From contig CM029380.1 in assembly GCA_017165825.1 (NCBI GenBank), positions 23,303,361 through 23,367,360 on the forward strand: a stretch of DNA of 64,000 nucleotides. The letters run 5' to 3'. Shown piece after piece: positions 33,872 through 44,219 of the stretch (positions are counted from its first letter, which is position 1; each line of letters starts with the position of its first letter). Both the position numbers and the translations under genes were made by a program. Source of the DNA: Hepsetus odoe (Eukaryota > Chordata > Actinopteri > Characiformes > Hepsetidae). Under the pieces are notes generated by a model. That model was not told the origin of the DNA. It saw only the letters and a list, made by a program, of their open reading frames with translations, and did not search any database.

Positions 33872-34102
33872 TGTGAAAGTGAAAGTGACTAATCACCATT
33901 GCGAGCACACAGTGAACCACAAGTGAAAGTGACTGTGTGTCATTGCGAGCACACAGTGAACCACGGTGAAATGCATTCTCTGCATTTAACCCACACACAA
34001 TGTGCAGTACCTGGGGAACAGTGTTCAGGACAGTACCTTGCTCAAGGGTACCTCAGGGCAACCTGCTGGTTTCCGTAACCACTAGGCCACTGCTGCCCCA
34101 TC
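33872..34102 (-). mobile_element. SINE-A copy with duplicated tail
   Basis: The antisense copy is complete at its head (CACTAGGCCACTGCTGCCCC). Its tail module (GTGAAAGTGACT through GAGCACACAGTGAACCAC) occurs twice in tandem at 33,880-33,967. Slippage at the repeated GTGAAAGTGA sequence could explain this. Confidence 0.92.
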
Positions 34103-34127
34103 AATGTCAGCTTCGTCTACTTCAACC

Positions 34128-34285
34128 TAAACGCACCTTGCAGCAGTGGGAAGCCATATCCATCAGCGCACCCGGGGAGCAGTGATGGGGATGGCACCTT
34201 GCTCAGGTGTACCTCAGGTCAGCCTCTTTTCCAGGATTTGAACCCCCAACCATCCAGCACTGCAGCGCTCCTGGCCACTTTCTTT
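34128..34285 (-). mobile_element. SINE-A copy, partial
   Basis: The antisense segment starts at the CTTGCAGCAGTGGGAAGCC part and continues through CCCGGGGAGCAGTGATGGGG to a B-box-like GGATTTGAACCCCC. Tail and A-box are absent. It lies 25 bases beyond another SINE-A in the same orientation. Confidence 0.88.
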
Positions 34286-34396
34286 TGAGATCTTATTATG
34301 TACTTCCACTTACTGTTTCCTGAATCCACTTACAAACCAATTTTTTAACTCCACTGTCCTTATAGCTCCACTATATGGAGGTATGGTTACATCGGT

Positions 34397-34492
34397 TTGA
34401 AGGAGGAAGATGCAGTGGACCGGAGGAAATGGAAACAGATGATCTGCTGTGGCGACCCCTAAATGAGAGCAGCGAAAGAAGAAAGAGAAGAA
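34397..34492 (+). mobile_element. LINE 3' tail, short
   Basis: GGAGGAAGATGCAGTGGACC through GATCTGCTGTGGCGACCCC to AAAGAAGAAAGAGAAGAAG. It is the last ~95 bases of the LINE family with a degraded tail. Confidence 0.87.
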
Positions 34493-35441
34493 GAAACGGA
34501 TGTACGGTTACAGATCGAAGCTCCACAGTTTTTCCACCCCGATATTCCATTCATCATTCGTCCGTCTCTTTAAACGGTCTCTGTTGAACTGATATTAAGG
34601 GGTTCCTTGCATGGTAACTGGGGTTGACACCCAAACCTGTGAGACCACAAAGTCTTCTGTGGTCAAAAACACCCTTGATGAAGGGCAATCTCACCAATAC
34701 ATCCACTCTTGTTTTAAACAGCCCTGTTCAGCCCACATGGATATTAAATGATGTCAGCATTATTGAAAATCGTTCAAATGTTGCATTAAAGTTCTACGAA
34801 TAACACTGATCATCTAGTGTTGGCGCTGATCATCCGGCAGTTTGAGTCAGAGGACGTGTCATGCTGGAGAAGTTACAAAAACTCTGATGAGAAGCAACCA
34901 GACAGAGTTCATGATTGGGGTGAAAAGATACCGAACAGAGGATCAGAAATGTTAACAACCAGAATGACATGATAGCCATGACCTCGAGAGGAGCAGTAGT
35001 TAGTATGTACGGGACGAAGTTCATAGGCGCTGGATGTTTCTCTAGTAACAAAGGATCTGTTCCATATTCATAGGTGTGAGCCTGTTTCGTATGTTCTCCT
35101 GTGCAGCTTCGCGAATGCCCTTTGAGCCTGAACGAGCTGGTGTGAAGCCACGTGAAAAGCAAGCGCGAGCGTTACTTAGGTCCCCCTAGAGCTGCTGGAA
35201 GCCTCGATCATTTCTCAACACCAGCGGTGGGAGTGGAAGTGCCTGGGAAACCTATTAAGCATTGTTGGTCTTTGGAGACTTCCTGTGATGTTTATGTGTA
35301 GTGAGCTCTGCCTGAGATTTCCCTTCTTTTCCGTTCTTTTACCGTCTCCCCTCCCTTCTGGGCCCTCGGCGCCAAGGCGAAGGCAGAGGTAAACTCCTTT
35401 ACTTTGGCAAACGCTCAGTTCAAACCACCTAGGCTGTTGGT

Positions 35442-35445
<4 letters not shown>
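34493..35445. other. Single-copy noncoding sequence
   Basis: No repeats recognised. Minus frames of 110 and 117 codons at 34,830-35,162 and 35,215-35,568 have no recognisable domain, and the second runs through a GA microsatellite. Confidence 0.35.

Positions 35446-35480
<35 letters not shown>
35446..35480. repeat. (GA)n microsatellite
   Basis: A pure GA run of about 17 units. Confidence 0.95.
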
Positions 35481-35482
<2 letters not shown>

Positions 35483-35489
35483 AGAGAAA

Positions 35490-35990
35490 GCTTGAAGCGA
35501 CAGAAAAGCTTTAGTGCATGCAAATTTCCCTCCACGTCTACCCTTACATCATGCAGGCTGCTAGGCACCTGGCCTGCCGTCCTCTCTCTCTGTCCCCTCT
35601 GCTCTGAATTTGATTATGGCTGCTCATAACTACACATAAGAACACCCGAGACACGATGTTCCCTGCTATCTGTCTGTCTCTGGGCTGAACTTAGCACAGC
35701 TGATTTATTACACGCCTGCCATGTTGGTGCCAATTGGAAGTGGCAGAAGAGCCTGCTGCTGAATCTTAATTATTGGAGCCGATTGCACGGTTCCCTCTCT
35801 CGCTCTCCTCCAGAGGAAGAGCCGCCCAAAACAAAGCCCACAGAGATCTGGACGGATGGAGCCAGATGGACGCCAACTCCATCTCCAGAGCTTCCCCTGC
35901 CTTCACTTGTCTTCCAATCAGGCCAGAAAAAATGCAGAGCTGGTTCGGCCAAAGTCAGCCGGGCACATACTTTAGGGAACATAGCTAAAG
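35490..35990. promoter_or_regulatory. Candidate conserved noncoding (enhancer-like) block
   Basis: Balanced complex sequence with TAGTGCATGCAAATTTCCC (octamer-like ATGCAAAT), GAATTTGATTATGGCTGC, GCTGATTTATTACACG and TCTTAATTATTGGAGCCG. There is no repeat similarity, and short frames occur on both strands without a domain. Motif content suggests a POU/homeodomain enhancer. Conservation is untested. Confidence 0.37.
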
Positions 35991-36207
35991 GGAAAACAGA
36001 TAAAAGTGTATCAAACATTTTAAAAAGTCAGACTTGTTAACGTTTGGGAAAATGCTACGCACGTTTGCTCGTCTTTTTTGTGGGTGGGTTAAAACGATCA
36101 TGAAAAATTTGCCCTTTTAACCAGGGAATTATTTTCATCCTAGACTGACTTTGCATGAGTTATCATGAATTTGTTCTCATATTTTCAGCATATGATTCAA
36201 TAAATTT

Positions 36208-36413
36208 CGGGGGTTCGAACCCCTTCCCAATAGGTTGGCCTAATAGGTTGAGCAAGGTGCCGTCCCCATCTCGCTCCTCCCTGCGATGGGCTGGCGACCT
36301 GTCCAGGGTGCGTCCCCCGTCCTCGCCCTGTGTGCGCTGGGTTGGACACCAGCACTCCCCCGCGACCCCGTTTGGGACAAGCGGCAGAAAATGGATGGAT
36401 GGATGGATTCAGT
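36208..36413 (+). mobile_element. SINE-A / L2-tail chimera
   Basis: The first ~65 bases (GGTTCGAACCCC, TTGAGCAAGGTGCCGTCCCC) are SINE-A. They pass into GGCGACCTGTCCAGGGTGCG, CGCGACCCCGTTTGGGACAAG and GGATGGATGGAT, the L2-type fish SINE end. Either one SINE recombined with another or an insertion truncated its host copy. Confidence 0.82.
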
Positions 36414-36809
36414 AAATTATTTTTTGCCTATCTTTACCAAGGGTGCTGCGAGTTCTAGAGCTGAATTTAAATAATTACCACTTGCTGTTTGGCTAATTGT
36501 TTCCATGTTTCAAAAAAATACTTAAAAATGGAGGAGAAATGTCATCCAAATTCGCCCAACAACAGTCGCTAATTTGTCAGAGAAAATATATTCAACCCGT
36601 TCACACTCTGTGCTCATCGCATGGAAGAATTTATTCCTGTTAAATGGGAAATCGATGCTTTAAGAGGAAGAATGTCCTCCACTATGGACAGGGCAGAAGA
36701 GCTGGAGGGTGGGGGATAAAAACTTCTGCTGTCTCCTCTAGATCAGGTTAAATAGATTTGAACATTGGTCAGAGAGCACGTGGGGGTCACACATGTATAA
36801 TGTAACATC
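36414..36809. other. Single-copy noncoding sequence
   Basis: Nothing is recognised. Confidence 0.35.
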
Positions 36810-37130
36810 TTCTCCGGGCAGCTTCCCCAGCGCTTCGGCATGATGGGAAACGGCCTCGGCCAGGACGATTCCTTTAGGTGCATAATGGCAGCGTTATGGT
36901 GTCGTGCACCAATAGGGCAGCGCTTTACTGGGTGGCTCTTGAGAATAATGGTTCAAGAATGGAGAAATGCATCAGTTGAGGGAAGCACTTACTGGAATAA
37001 TTCCGCCATCATCACGCACAATTTTTTTCTGAGGCTCTGTTCATGTGAGCTAATGACAGTCTGCAGATATGGATGGAAGTGTCTGTCTATTAGTAGACTT
37101 CCAGGGGCTAATGATCGTCGCAGAGGCTGA
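36810..37130. promoter_or_regulatory. Candidate conserved noncoding block
   Basis: Balanced complex sequence including GGTGCATAATGGCAGCG, GCACCAATAGGGC, GGAATAATTCCGCC and GTGAGCTAATGACAG. A 96-codon plus frame spans it but shows no domain or splice-site support. It looks regulatory rather than coding, by composition only. Confidence 0.32.
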
Positions 37131-37499
37131 TTTTGAATCCTGGGGCTTTCAAGGGCGAAAGGAACCTCAGAGGAACCAGGTTGTATAAAGTGTGATGGAC
37201 TAAAGTGCTTGGAGTTGTACTCTTTCAGACGCGTTGTCCAAAAGGCTCTATTTTCTCTAGACTAGTTTCTCAAAGCCTTCCAAGAATCGTTGTTAAAGTT
37301 TCAAGAACCGAGAGATTTCTTCAACCACAAGTTGAAGGAGCTTTTGTTCTGAAGAGCGTATCGTGCCTGAAAATTCTCAAGCTCCAAGAGATGTCAGGCC
37401 CTGCGATAAATCCAGTTCAGTGGCTGACACTAATGCACATTAACATCTTATCTGTTCTTGCTGGAGGGAAAAGGAGCCCCTGACTAAATCTGATGTTCC
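37131..37499. other. Single-copy noncoding sequence
   Basis: A 92-codon frame at 37,205-37,483 has no domain. Nothing else is recognised. Confidence 0.3.
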
Positions 37500-38260
37500 A
37501 GTGGGTGGCACTGTTTTCAGGGAGGGATCGAAAGCCCATGACAGCCTGTAATTTGGGGCGTTGCGCAGGGCGAGTGTGTAATAATAGTGAAGTTACAGTG
37601 CTCTGATGTGTCAGATTATGTATGATGCATGATAATGAACTGCAAACGAGTTTCTGGTTGGCTTCCTCACTTCTTTAGTGTGACATCTTTTTAAAATAGA
37701 TGAACAGATGTCATCGCCATTCTGACAAAGTGGGGAAAAAAGTGGAAAAAATGAAGGTACCCTGCGTTTCCTGTCGTGGCAAACATCTGCGGCCGTAGGG
37801 CTGATTAATCAAATCTATTACACAGGCTCTTCAGCACGGATCGGCGCCAACGGAACGGGCCTTCGATTGGGTTTGATGTCAGCGCCAAAGCAGGAGTGTA
37901 GCTTCAGCCGTACATGATAAATTATGATGCACGGTACAAATGTTTGGATGGAAGGGAGGCTCCCTCGGTGCATATGGCTCCCGGTAATTACACAGCAGCT
38001 TTGCAGGCTTAGCTTGAGACACGAGTGTGTGTGGGCAATTGTGAGAGCCCATTTTACACCTCACTAGCTTTCGATGAACTTATAAAGCTCCGGCCGCCGA
38101 GGCCCTCCCTCAGCAAAAAACGCAGTCTAACGGCTCTGATTCTCTGCAGAACGTTATATAAATTCATGAGGTTTTCTTCTCTATCTTTTGGATAATGACT
38201 GTGTGTCAGGAAGGTGATGGGGGCGGGGGTGACTCTTTTACTGTACACTTTCCCTCATGT
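37500..38260. promoter_or_regulatory. Candidate conserved noncoding (enhancer-like) block
   Basis: Dense short motifs typical of developmental enhancers are present: GTGTGTAATAATAGTG, GATGCATGATAATG, GGGCTGATTAATCAAATC, CATGATAAATTATGATGC, CCCGGTAATTACAC and two GGCGCCAA sites near 37,840-37,885. No repeats and no coherent frame. It is the longest such block in the window. Confidence 0.4.
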
Positions 38261-38711
38261 TAAATGCATGCAAGTTCATTCTTAATGCCACTATAGCAGG
38301 TCTAATGCATACATTAAAGTAACAGTTTGGCAAAAAAAATAAAAAATCCAATTTACACAGCTTGTCTCCAGATTCCAAGTGCAGTCGATTAACCGAGGCA
38401 TGTTCTGTTGGAACGTTTGCTTTTGGCAGATGTTCAGTTTCTTTTTAGTTTGAAGGAAATTGAAGGAATAGGTCCAGGATTTACTGCAAACACGGAGGGA
38501 AATCCAGTCTAAACACAGAGAGAGTTTGATTCGAACCAGCTTGAAAGTCAGTATTTGTCACGACCGCCGTTATTCTTCAGCGCAGCCTCAACTCTCTTAG
38601 ATGAGCTTGTTTCTGGAACACTTCTCCAGGTTTTTGAAGGACGTCCCGACGCTCTTCTGACTTTTGTTGTGTTCTTTGTGGAGGTGATGCCGCTCCGTTT
38701 CTGAAACTGGG
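38261..38711. other. Single-copy sequence with possible Tc1 trace
   Basis: CAGCGCAGCCTCAACTCTCTTAGATG at about 38,578-38,603 is reminiscent of the left-end noncoding part of Tc1-family elements (CAGCCTCAATTCTTCTAGG-like). No termini are found, so this is only a hint. Confidence 0.3.
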
Positions 38712-39024
38712 TTCGTCGCAGTGGATCATCCGTCTCCATTTCTTCCGGTCCTCTGCATCTTCCACTTCAAACCGACCACCTGCATGTCCTCTCTCACCAA
38801 GTCCATAAACCTTCTCTTTCCTGGTAGTTCCATCTTCAACATCCTCCTCCCGATATAATCCTCGTCTCTTCTCTGGACAAGTCCAAACCAACGCAACCTT
38901 GCTTCTCAAACTTTGTCTCCAAAATGTCCAACCTGAGCTGTCCCTCTAATATGCTCATTTCTAATTCTGTCCATCCTCGTCACACCCAACGAACATCTCA
39001 GCATCTTTAACTCTGACACTGCTT
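38712..39024 (-). mobile_element. LINE 3' fragment, antisense
   Basis: On minus this reads RLRWFGLVQ-type, RGLY, MVLE-type and EDAEDRKKWRRM sequence of the same LINE C-terminus, broken by frameshifts. It ends at 38,713 (CGTCGCAGTGGATCATC) without the GAA tail. The C-terminal RT motif ELKMLRCSLGVTRMDRI-like region lies at the 39.0-kb end. Confidence 0.88.
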
Positions 39025-39359
39025 TAGATCTAGCCACGGTTGAGTCTGCCACTCTAAGTTTTTTTGTTTAATCGATTGTGTAAATCTCTCGACCAATGGG
39101 AGAGCTTGCTTAGTTACATCAATCAGGATTGATCTGGTTATTTCCCACTGAGTAGTTCAAGAATTTAACCCTACTGTTTCCACCCGCAACGTGAAAGTTA
39201 TTTAAATGCGTTATTCCATCAAATAAAATTAGCCTCATATTGCAAACATATTTATTTGAGTTGACGGATCATCAGGCTTTCTTCTCTCTTTAACAGAATT
39301 CCTTTCATTACATGGCAGACTAGTTAACCCTGTCATGACGGGTACGTTTTAGACCACTG
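39025..39359. other. Single-copy noncoding sequence
   Basis: Nothing is recognised. Confidence 0.3.
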
Positions 39360-40106
39360 TTGGTGATATTTCACATGAACGGAAGCCATTCTGTTTTCAT
39401 TATATGAAGAAGAGACTACAAGAGCGACAACGTACACATATACGGCAAATGCCGCTGGAATGGCTGTGAAGAAAAGATAACAGGCCTTCAAACGAACTGC
39501 AGTGGAGAAAAAAACCCAAAAAACTCTTCGCTCTGATAAAAACGAACAAAAACTCGTCATCCTGCTCTTTGCAGATGCACTTCCCCGCCATGAAGCGCTT
39601 AATTAAGTCCGTTAAAAGAGTCACGTTGCTGTACATCTGTAGGTGGCAAATTCGTTTTTTGGCTCAACCATCCGAGGAATTTGCCTTAAAAACACAATAG
39701 GTAATTTCTGAAGTGCTGTGTGTGCCTCTGTGCTGTTATTGATATTCCAATAGCTGCTGGTAATCTCTCGCTGTCAACGTGCGTTCAGGCTAATCTGTCC
39801 AGCTGCCAGCATTCAGGCAGTAGATGAAACAGTGGCTGTGAATTGGGGGATTACCCCTCTCTATAGGCCTTGATTAAATGTCATGGTATTCTTAACGCTT
39901 CGCATCAACACAGAGGGTTCGTTTCAGTCTCAGCTCTCAAGGCGCCCTGTTCGGCAAGAGGCGTGAGGGAAAAGATGGAAAAGACAGACGATTTACCCAA
40001 AATACCCAAAGCAACTGATCTGGTACAGTTTGTGACGCGAGGACGTATTGATCTGAGAACACCTGCCTTGGTTTCCAATCAAGAAACGCCTCACTTAAGC
40101 AGTGAG
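39360..40106. promoter_or_regulatory. Candidate conserved noncoding block
   Basis: GCGCTTAATTAAGTCCG, CAATAGGTAATTTCTG, GTTATTGATATTCC, GCTGGTAATCTCTC and CTTGATTAAATGTC occur in complex, frame-poor sequence at 39,560-39,890. Flanks up to 40,106 are less distinctive. Motif density only. Confidence 0.33.
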
Positions 40107-40300
40107 GGAAAGTGAAAGTGACTATTTGTCATTGAGAACACAGTGAACCATGACGAAAACTGTGCTGCCATAGCCAACGCCCTTGGAGCAGTGAGGGAGA
40201 TGGTACCATGCTTAAGGGTACCTCAGGGCAACCTACTGGTCTGGGATTCCAACCCATGACCTTCTGATCCTGGAGCCTGGTCCCTCCATCAGGCGGATGA
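40107..40300 (-). mobile_element. SINE-A copy, shortened
   Basis: The antisense copy has tail GAAAGTGAAAGTGACTATTTG, a deleted middle, core GGTACCATGCTTAAGGGTACC and a head with CTGGGATTCCAACCC. The A-box is decayed. Confidence 0.9.
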
Positions 40301-41079
40301 GTGATATTAAAGATCTTTAGTGGTGAAGATTTGTTTGCAAAGGTGGTAAAAAGATTCCCTGGAACTGGACTAAACCATTTCACTCCCTCCATCTTGTCTT
40401 CAGCGGAGGGTTTTTCATCTCTGTTCCTTTGAAAAAAGAAAAATAAAAGGCAGCTGATGATCAGATCGTGTGGTTGCATCTGAAGTGGGTTGAGCCACAT
40501 AAAGAAGCAGGTGTGAACACATTTAAACCAGATTTAAATCCGACCACTCAAAACTTCAGGAGACCCGTTATAGCAGTGTAAACACACCCATCTCTCCAAG
40601 TGACGGCGCCCCCTGTTGTTTAGCTCCAGTTTAGCTAAACCTAACTCACTTTTATTTTTGTAAAGTGTTTTTTGTAAAGAACAGGCATATTTTTTGTTTG
40701 TACAATTTATACCTAGATTTATTTTATTTAGTTGTATTTGTTCTCCCTCTAGATTTAGTTGTTCTTTTTTGCACAGTCTTGGAGCAATTCAGGGACACAT
40801 TTGCCTACAAGTAGCAAATAACCTGCTTGAACCTGGATTCTTGAATCTGGATTCTTGAATCTGGAATCTTGAATCTGGATTCTTGAATCTGGAATGATTA
40901 TTATGAGTCTTAATATGATGAGTGTTTGTGTTTGAACAGGATCCTTAACCCTGTAAAGAAAAGCCATGTGTAACTGTTTTACAATTAGATATGTGATAGT
41001 AATTACATAGTATCTACATAGCTAATTACACTTAATTATTTAATGGATGTCTTTCATTTTAGACGTTCTCTGATCATTA
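40301..41079. other. AT-rich single-copy sequence
   Basis: A 14-bp minisatellite (40,830-40,893) is listed separately. The rest is unremarkable. Confidence 0.35.
40830..40893. repeat. 14-bp minisatellite
   Basis: About four and a half copies of the unit AATCTGGATTCTTG, alternating T/A at one position (GGATTC versus GGAATC). The alternation suggests a 28-bp higher-order duplication. Confidence 0.93.
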
Positions 41080-41252
41080 GGCAGTGGTGGCCTAGTGTTT
41101 AGGCACTCAGCCCAAGAATAAGAAGGTCACGGGTCGAATCCCGGACCAGTAGGTTGCCCTGAGGTATCCTTCAGCAAGGTACCATCCCCGTCACTGCTCC
41201 CCGTGCACTTTCAATTGCTGCCCCCTGCTGTGTGTTGTGTTTCACAAGAAAA
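41080..41252 (+). mobile_element. SINE-A copy, 3' end shortened
   Basis: The head GCAGTGGTGGCCTAGTGTTTAGG, B-box GGTCGAATCCC and core (TTCAGCAAGGTACC, CCCCGTCACTGCTCCCC) are intact. The copy ends in GTGTTGTGTTTCACAAG without the CACTTT repeat. Confidence 0.92.
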
Positions 41253-41913
41253 AATATCCCTATCACTGATCATTTTGAAATCAAGAAATGTAACGCTAAC
41301 ACTGGTAGGTTTATGTAAAATAACTTGTATAGAAAAGATCTCTTCTCCTTATATGTCTCAAAGTTTAGATTCTGTTTAACCCCACACAAGTGTTACTTTA
41401 GTTTATGCGTTCACCACCAACAGCTTAAGCAAATACAAACCTTTATGGTCTTTATTACATGTAATTACATAATTATAACATTGATGCGTGTGAATAATTA
41501 CATGAGAAAATAGCTGAAGTTGATGAAGAGGTTTATTAAGCTGCACACCAGCGCGCCAGCGCTCCCTTTACCCGTAGTTACATTGTTATTACATCCATCG
41601 CCAATGTGTTATTACACAGCTATTACACAGGACTATTTCTGAGGGGCGGGACCTGAGGATGGCCCGACGTCCCTCGCTGTGATTACAGCCCACTGATGAA
41701 GTTTCAGTGGCGTCACAGCTTTGACTTCCACAAAACACCTGTCAGGTGGTGGGCGTACGCTTCGTATTTTGGTCGTTATTTCATTACTCATGCTGCGCTC
41801 ATATTCTGTCTCGCCTCGGGTCAGTCGGGCTTTCTTGTGTGCTCGGCGCGAGCGAAAAGGTGTGACATGAAAAATGGATGAAAGAGCATTAGCTGTTATT
41901 AAAATGCTGCAGC

Positions 41914-41914
<1 letters not shown>

Positions 41915-41955
<41 letters not shown>
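41915..41955. repeat. (GT)n microsatellite
   Basis: A pure GT run of about 20 units. Confidence 0.96.
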
Positions 41956-41957
<2 letters not shown>

Positions 41958-42083
41958 TAGTGGGGAGAGCATTATTTTTACAGCGCTTCAGGTGGATGTG
42001 AGTCATAAATGAGAAATGAAGGGCTCTGAAGCATGAACTTCGGGTTTGGATGATCTGTCTTTTTGAGGTGGTACAGAATGGCC

Positions 42084-42086
<3 letters not shown>

Positions 42087-42133
<47 letters not shown>

Positions 42134-42140
42134 GTGTGTG
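42087..42140. repeat. (GT)n microsatellite, interrupted
   Basis: About 26 GT units with AT and AG interruptions near the right end, 130 bp from another GT array. Confidence 0.95.
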
Positions 42141-42290
42141 GTCAGGGGCTGATCTCTCCTAGTGTGGATGCGATCGAAAGCTAATGCAAAAATGATAGCC
42201 CCCGCATCAGCATCATTCCTAGATGCGATGGAGATTTAAAAAACATTCAATTTGAGATCACAGGATCTTTATACTCTCATGCTTTTATCT

Positions 42291-42354
42291 GTTTTTAAGA
42301 TGTAGACGCATGTAGCATTGGGAGTCTTGCCTAAGGACTCGAAGCCCAGTCTTC
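42291..42354 (+). repeat. 64-bp repeat, copy 1
   Basis: GTTTTTAAGATGTAGAC through CTAAGGACTCGAAGCCC matches 43,100-43,163 at all but three adjacent positions. GAGTCTTGCCTAAGGACTC resembles a dispersed fish repeat I partly recall, so both may be fragments of one family rather than a local duplication. Confidence 0.9.
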
Positions 42355-42680
42355 GAGGACAGATGTGTTGCTCTCTGTACTTTCCACACAAACCTCAGCT
42401 AAAGAGCTAGTTGCCTACTCTGTGGGGCCCACACCATTAAAGTTAAAGTTAAACATGTATCAATACTGTGGTCCAGGGTTGCCTCACAGTCAGAGGTTTG
42501 TGGGTTCAATCCCATCCTTATGATTCAAGTCAGATCATCTTGACTTGGGTTAACATGCAGCTGATGAAGCTGACTGAATGATAAGCTGAAAGGGGAATGA
42601 GGTTTATCGCAGGTATAAATGGGTCCATTTAATCCAGATTTAAATCTGATCACTCAAATCACACTTAAACCACATTACAG

Positions 42681-42947
42681 GGGCAGCGGCGGCCTAGTGG
42701 TTTGGGAGTCGGCCACAGGATCAAGATTGTTGGTTCAAACCCTTCCCAGTAGGTTGCCCTGAGGTACCCTCCAGCAAGGTACCGTCCCCGTCACTGCTCC
42801 CCGGGCGCTTTCAGAGCTGCCCCCTGCTGCACGGTGCTTGAGTGCATGGGTTAAATGCAGAGGTCCAATTTTGTTGTGGTTCACTGTGCGCTGTGCTGTG
42901 ACCTCGCAATGACAAGGGTTGTTACTTTCACTTTCACTTTTCACTTT
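42681..42947 (+). mobile_element. SINE-A, full length with target duplication
   Basis: This is the reference copy of the family here. In order it has GGCCTAGTGGTTTGGGAGTC (A-box-like), a B-box-like GGTTCAAACCC, the core with CCAGCAAGGTACCGTCCCC, CCCCGGGCGC and GCTGCCCCCTGCTGC. It then has TGGGTTAAATGCAGAGG, GTTGTGGTTCACTGTG and a TTTCACTTTCACTTTTCACTT tail. An 8-bp CATTACAG lies at both edges (42,673-42,680 and 42,948-42,955), as expected for target-primed retroposition. Confidence 0.96.
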
Positions 42948-42955
42948 CATTACAG

Positions 42956-44052
42956 CCGTGTAAACGCGTCCGTCTTGCCAAGACACTTTCAGCATCTCTC
43001 AGCACTGTAACAGACCCCGCTGTTTGGCTTATGGAAAAGGTCACTCTTCAAAATATCGCCATTTTTGAAGACTTTTTAGACAATAAGTCTACATTTGATG
43101 TTTTTAAGATGTAGACATGTGTAGCATTGGGAGTCTTGCCTAAGGACTCGAAGCCCAGTCTTCTAAATGGAGGGTAGTTTTGCTTAAACATTCAGTTAAA
43201 GCCCACACACTTGGCGTGTAAGCAAAGAATACAGACTTTATTTGAATTATTCTGGATTCTGGATCGTGAAAACTGACTTTATTGAGCTTTATTTATGCTT
43301 GAATGCATGCCAGCCATTGAAAGTGTTTTTTCTTCTTTAATGCTGGTTGTTTACTTCGACGTGAATGTGAATGTGAAGAAGGCTCATCAGTTGCCAGTGG
43401 TATGTGTTTATGATATATACTTTTCTGCTTTTTTAGGACCTCATTAAGTCTGTGAAGAAATTTCAGAAAAGTGAACGTTTCACTTTTGTCAGATGTTTCC
43501 AAACAGATGTGGGTTTCTATAATAAATATATTCATGCATGTGGAGAAGAACTGGGTGCTGTTTTAATCGTTTAAGTATGTTTTTTTCCACTTTTAATGAA
43601 TTTTGAAACCCTGACAACTGATGTTATTACATTTGTGATCAAAAACCTGAAATGAATGCCTGATGTCTTTCATTAGGAAGAAAGAACTTATAAGAGCATG
43701 TCTCAAGGGCACCATTTAGTCATGAAATTGCTGCCGTGAAATGATGTTTAACATGTGATGGCAACTTCATTTTGAGACTCACTTGTTTAACCTGACTGTG
43801 GATGATGAATTGTTTATGGCCGTATGAATAAAATGACTGACAGAGAATTTCAGAACGTGCCGCCAAATGATGTATCCAATTATAACGGAGATGTCAAATG
43901 TCAAACAAATAATAAAAGTGATTTTGTTTCCCTTGAAGAACTACAACAGTTCCGTTGTCTTTTCTTTTTTTTATGTAGTTCCTTTCATGATATTGCATGT
44001 GGTGATGATACAACATCTTTGTTTAATATACACTTAAGATTTTAAGGCAATT
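42956..44052. other. Single-copy noncoding sequence
   Basis: Contains only the second copy of the 64-bp repeat. A 73-codon frame at 43,824-44,045 has no domain. Confidence 0.35.
43100..43163 (+). repeat. 64-bp repeat, copy 2
   Basis: It matches 42,291-42,354 at 61 of 64 positions, same orientation, about 745 bp apart and with no similarity immediately outside. Confidence 0.9.
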
Positions 44053-44219
44053 TTCATCCATCCGTTCAATAACGCGTCCATCCATTCATCCATCTGTCTG
44101 TCCATCCGTCCAGCCATCCGTCCAACTTTCCATCCAGCAATCCATCCATCCAACCGTCCAACGGTCCATCCAGCAATCCATCCGTACAACCATCCTTCCG
44201 ACAATCCATCCATTCATAC
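44053..44219. repeat. Diverged (ATCC)n array
   Basis: An imperfect ATCC/GTCC tetranucleotide array of about 165 bases directly precedes the 69-bp tandem array. It probably derives from the GGAT tail of an antisense L2-type SINE. Confidence 0.88.

Larger units (their letters stand above)
41253..42680. other. Single-copy sequence with microsatellites
   Basis: The segment 41,640-41,910 is more GC-rich and complex (GGGGCGGGACCTGAGG, GGCGTCACAGC, TCGGCGCGAGCG) and may be regulatory. Two GT microsatellites, a copy of a 64-bp duplication and a lone tRNA-like SINE head (GCCTCACAGTCAGAGG, GTGGGTTCAATCCC at 42,480-42,515) are also present. Confidence 0.35.

Noticed and set aside
34830..35568. Two minus frames of 110 and 117 codons.
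   Set aside because: No domains. The second runs through a GA/CT microsatellite, giving Leu-Ser repeats.
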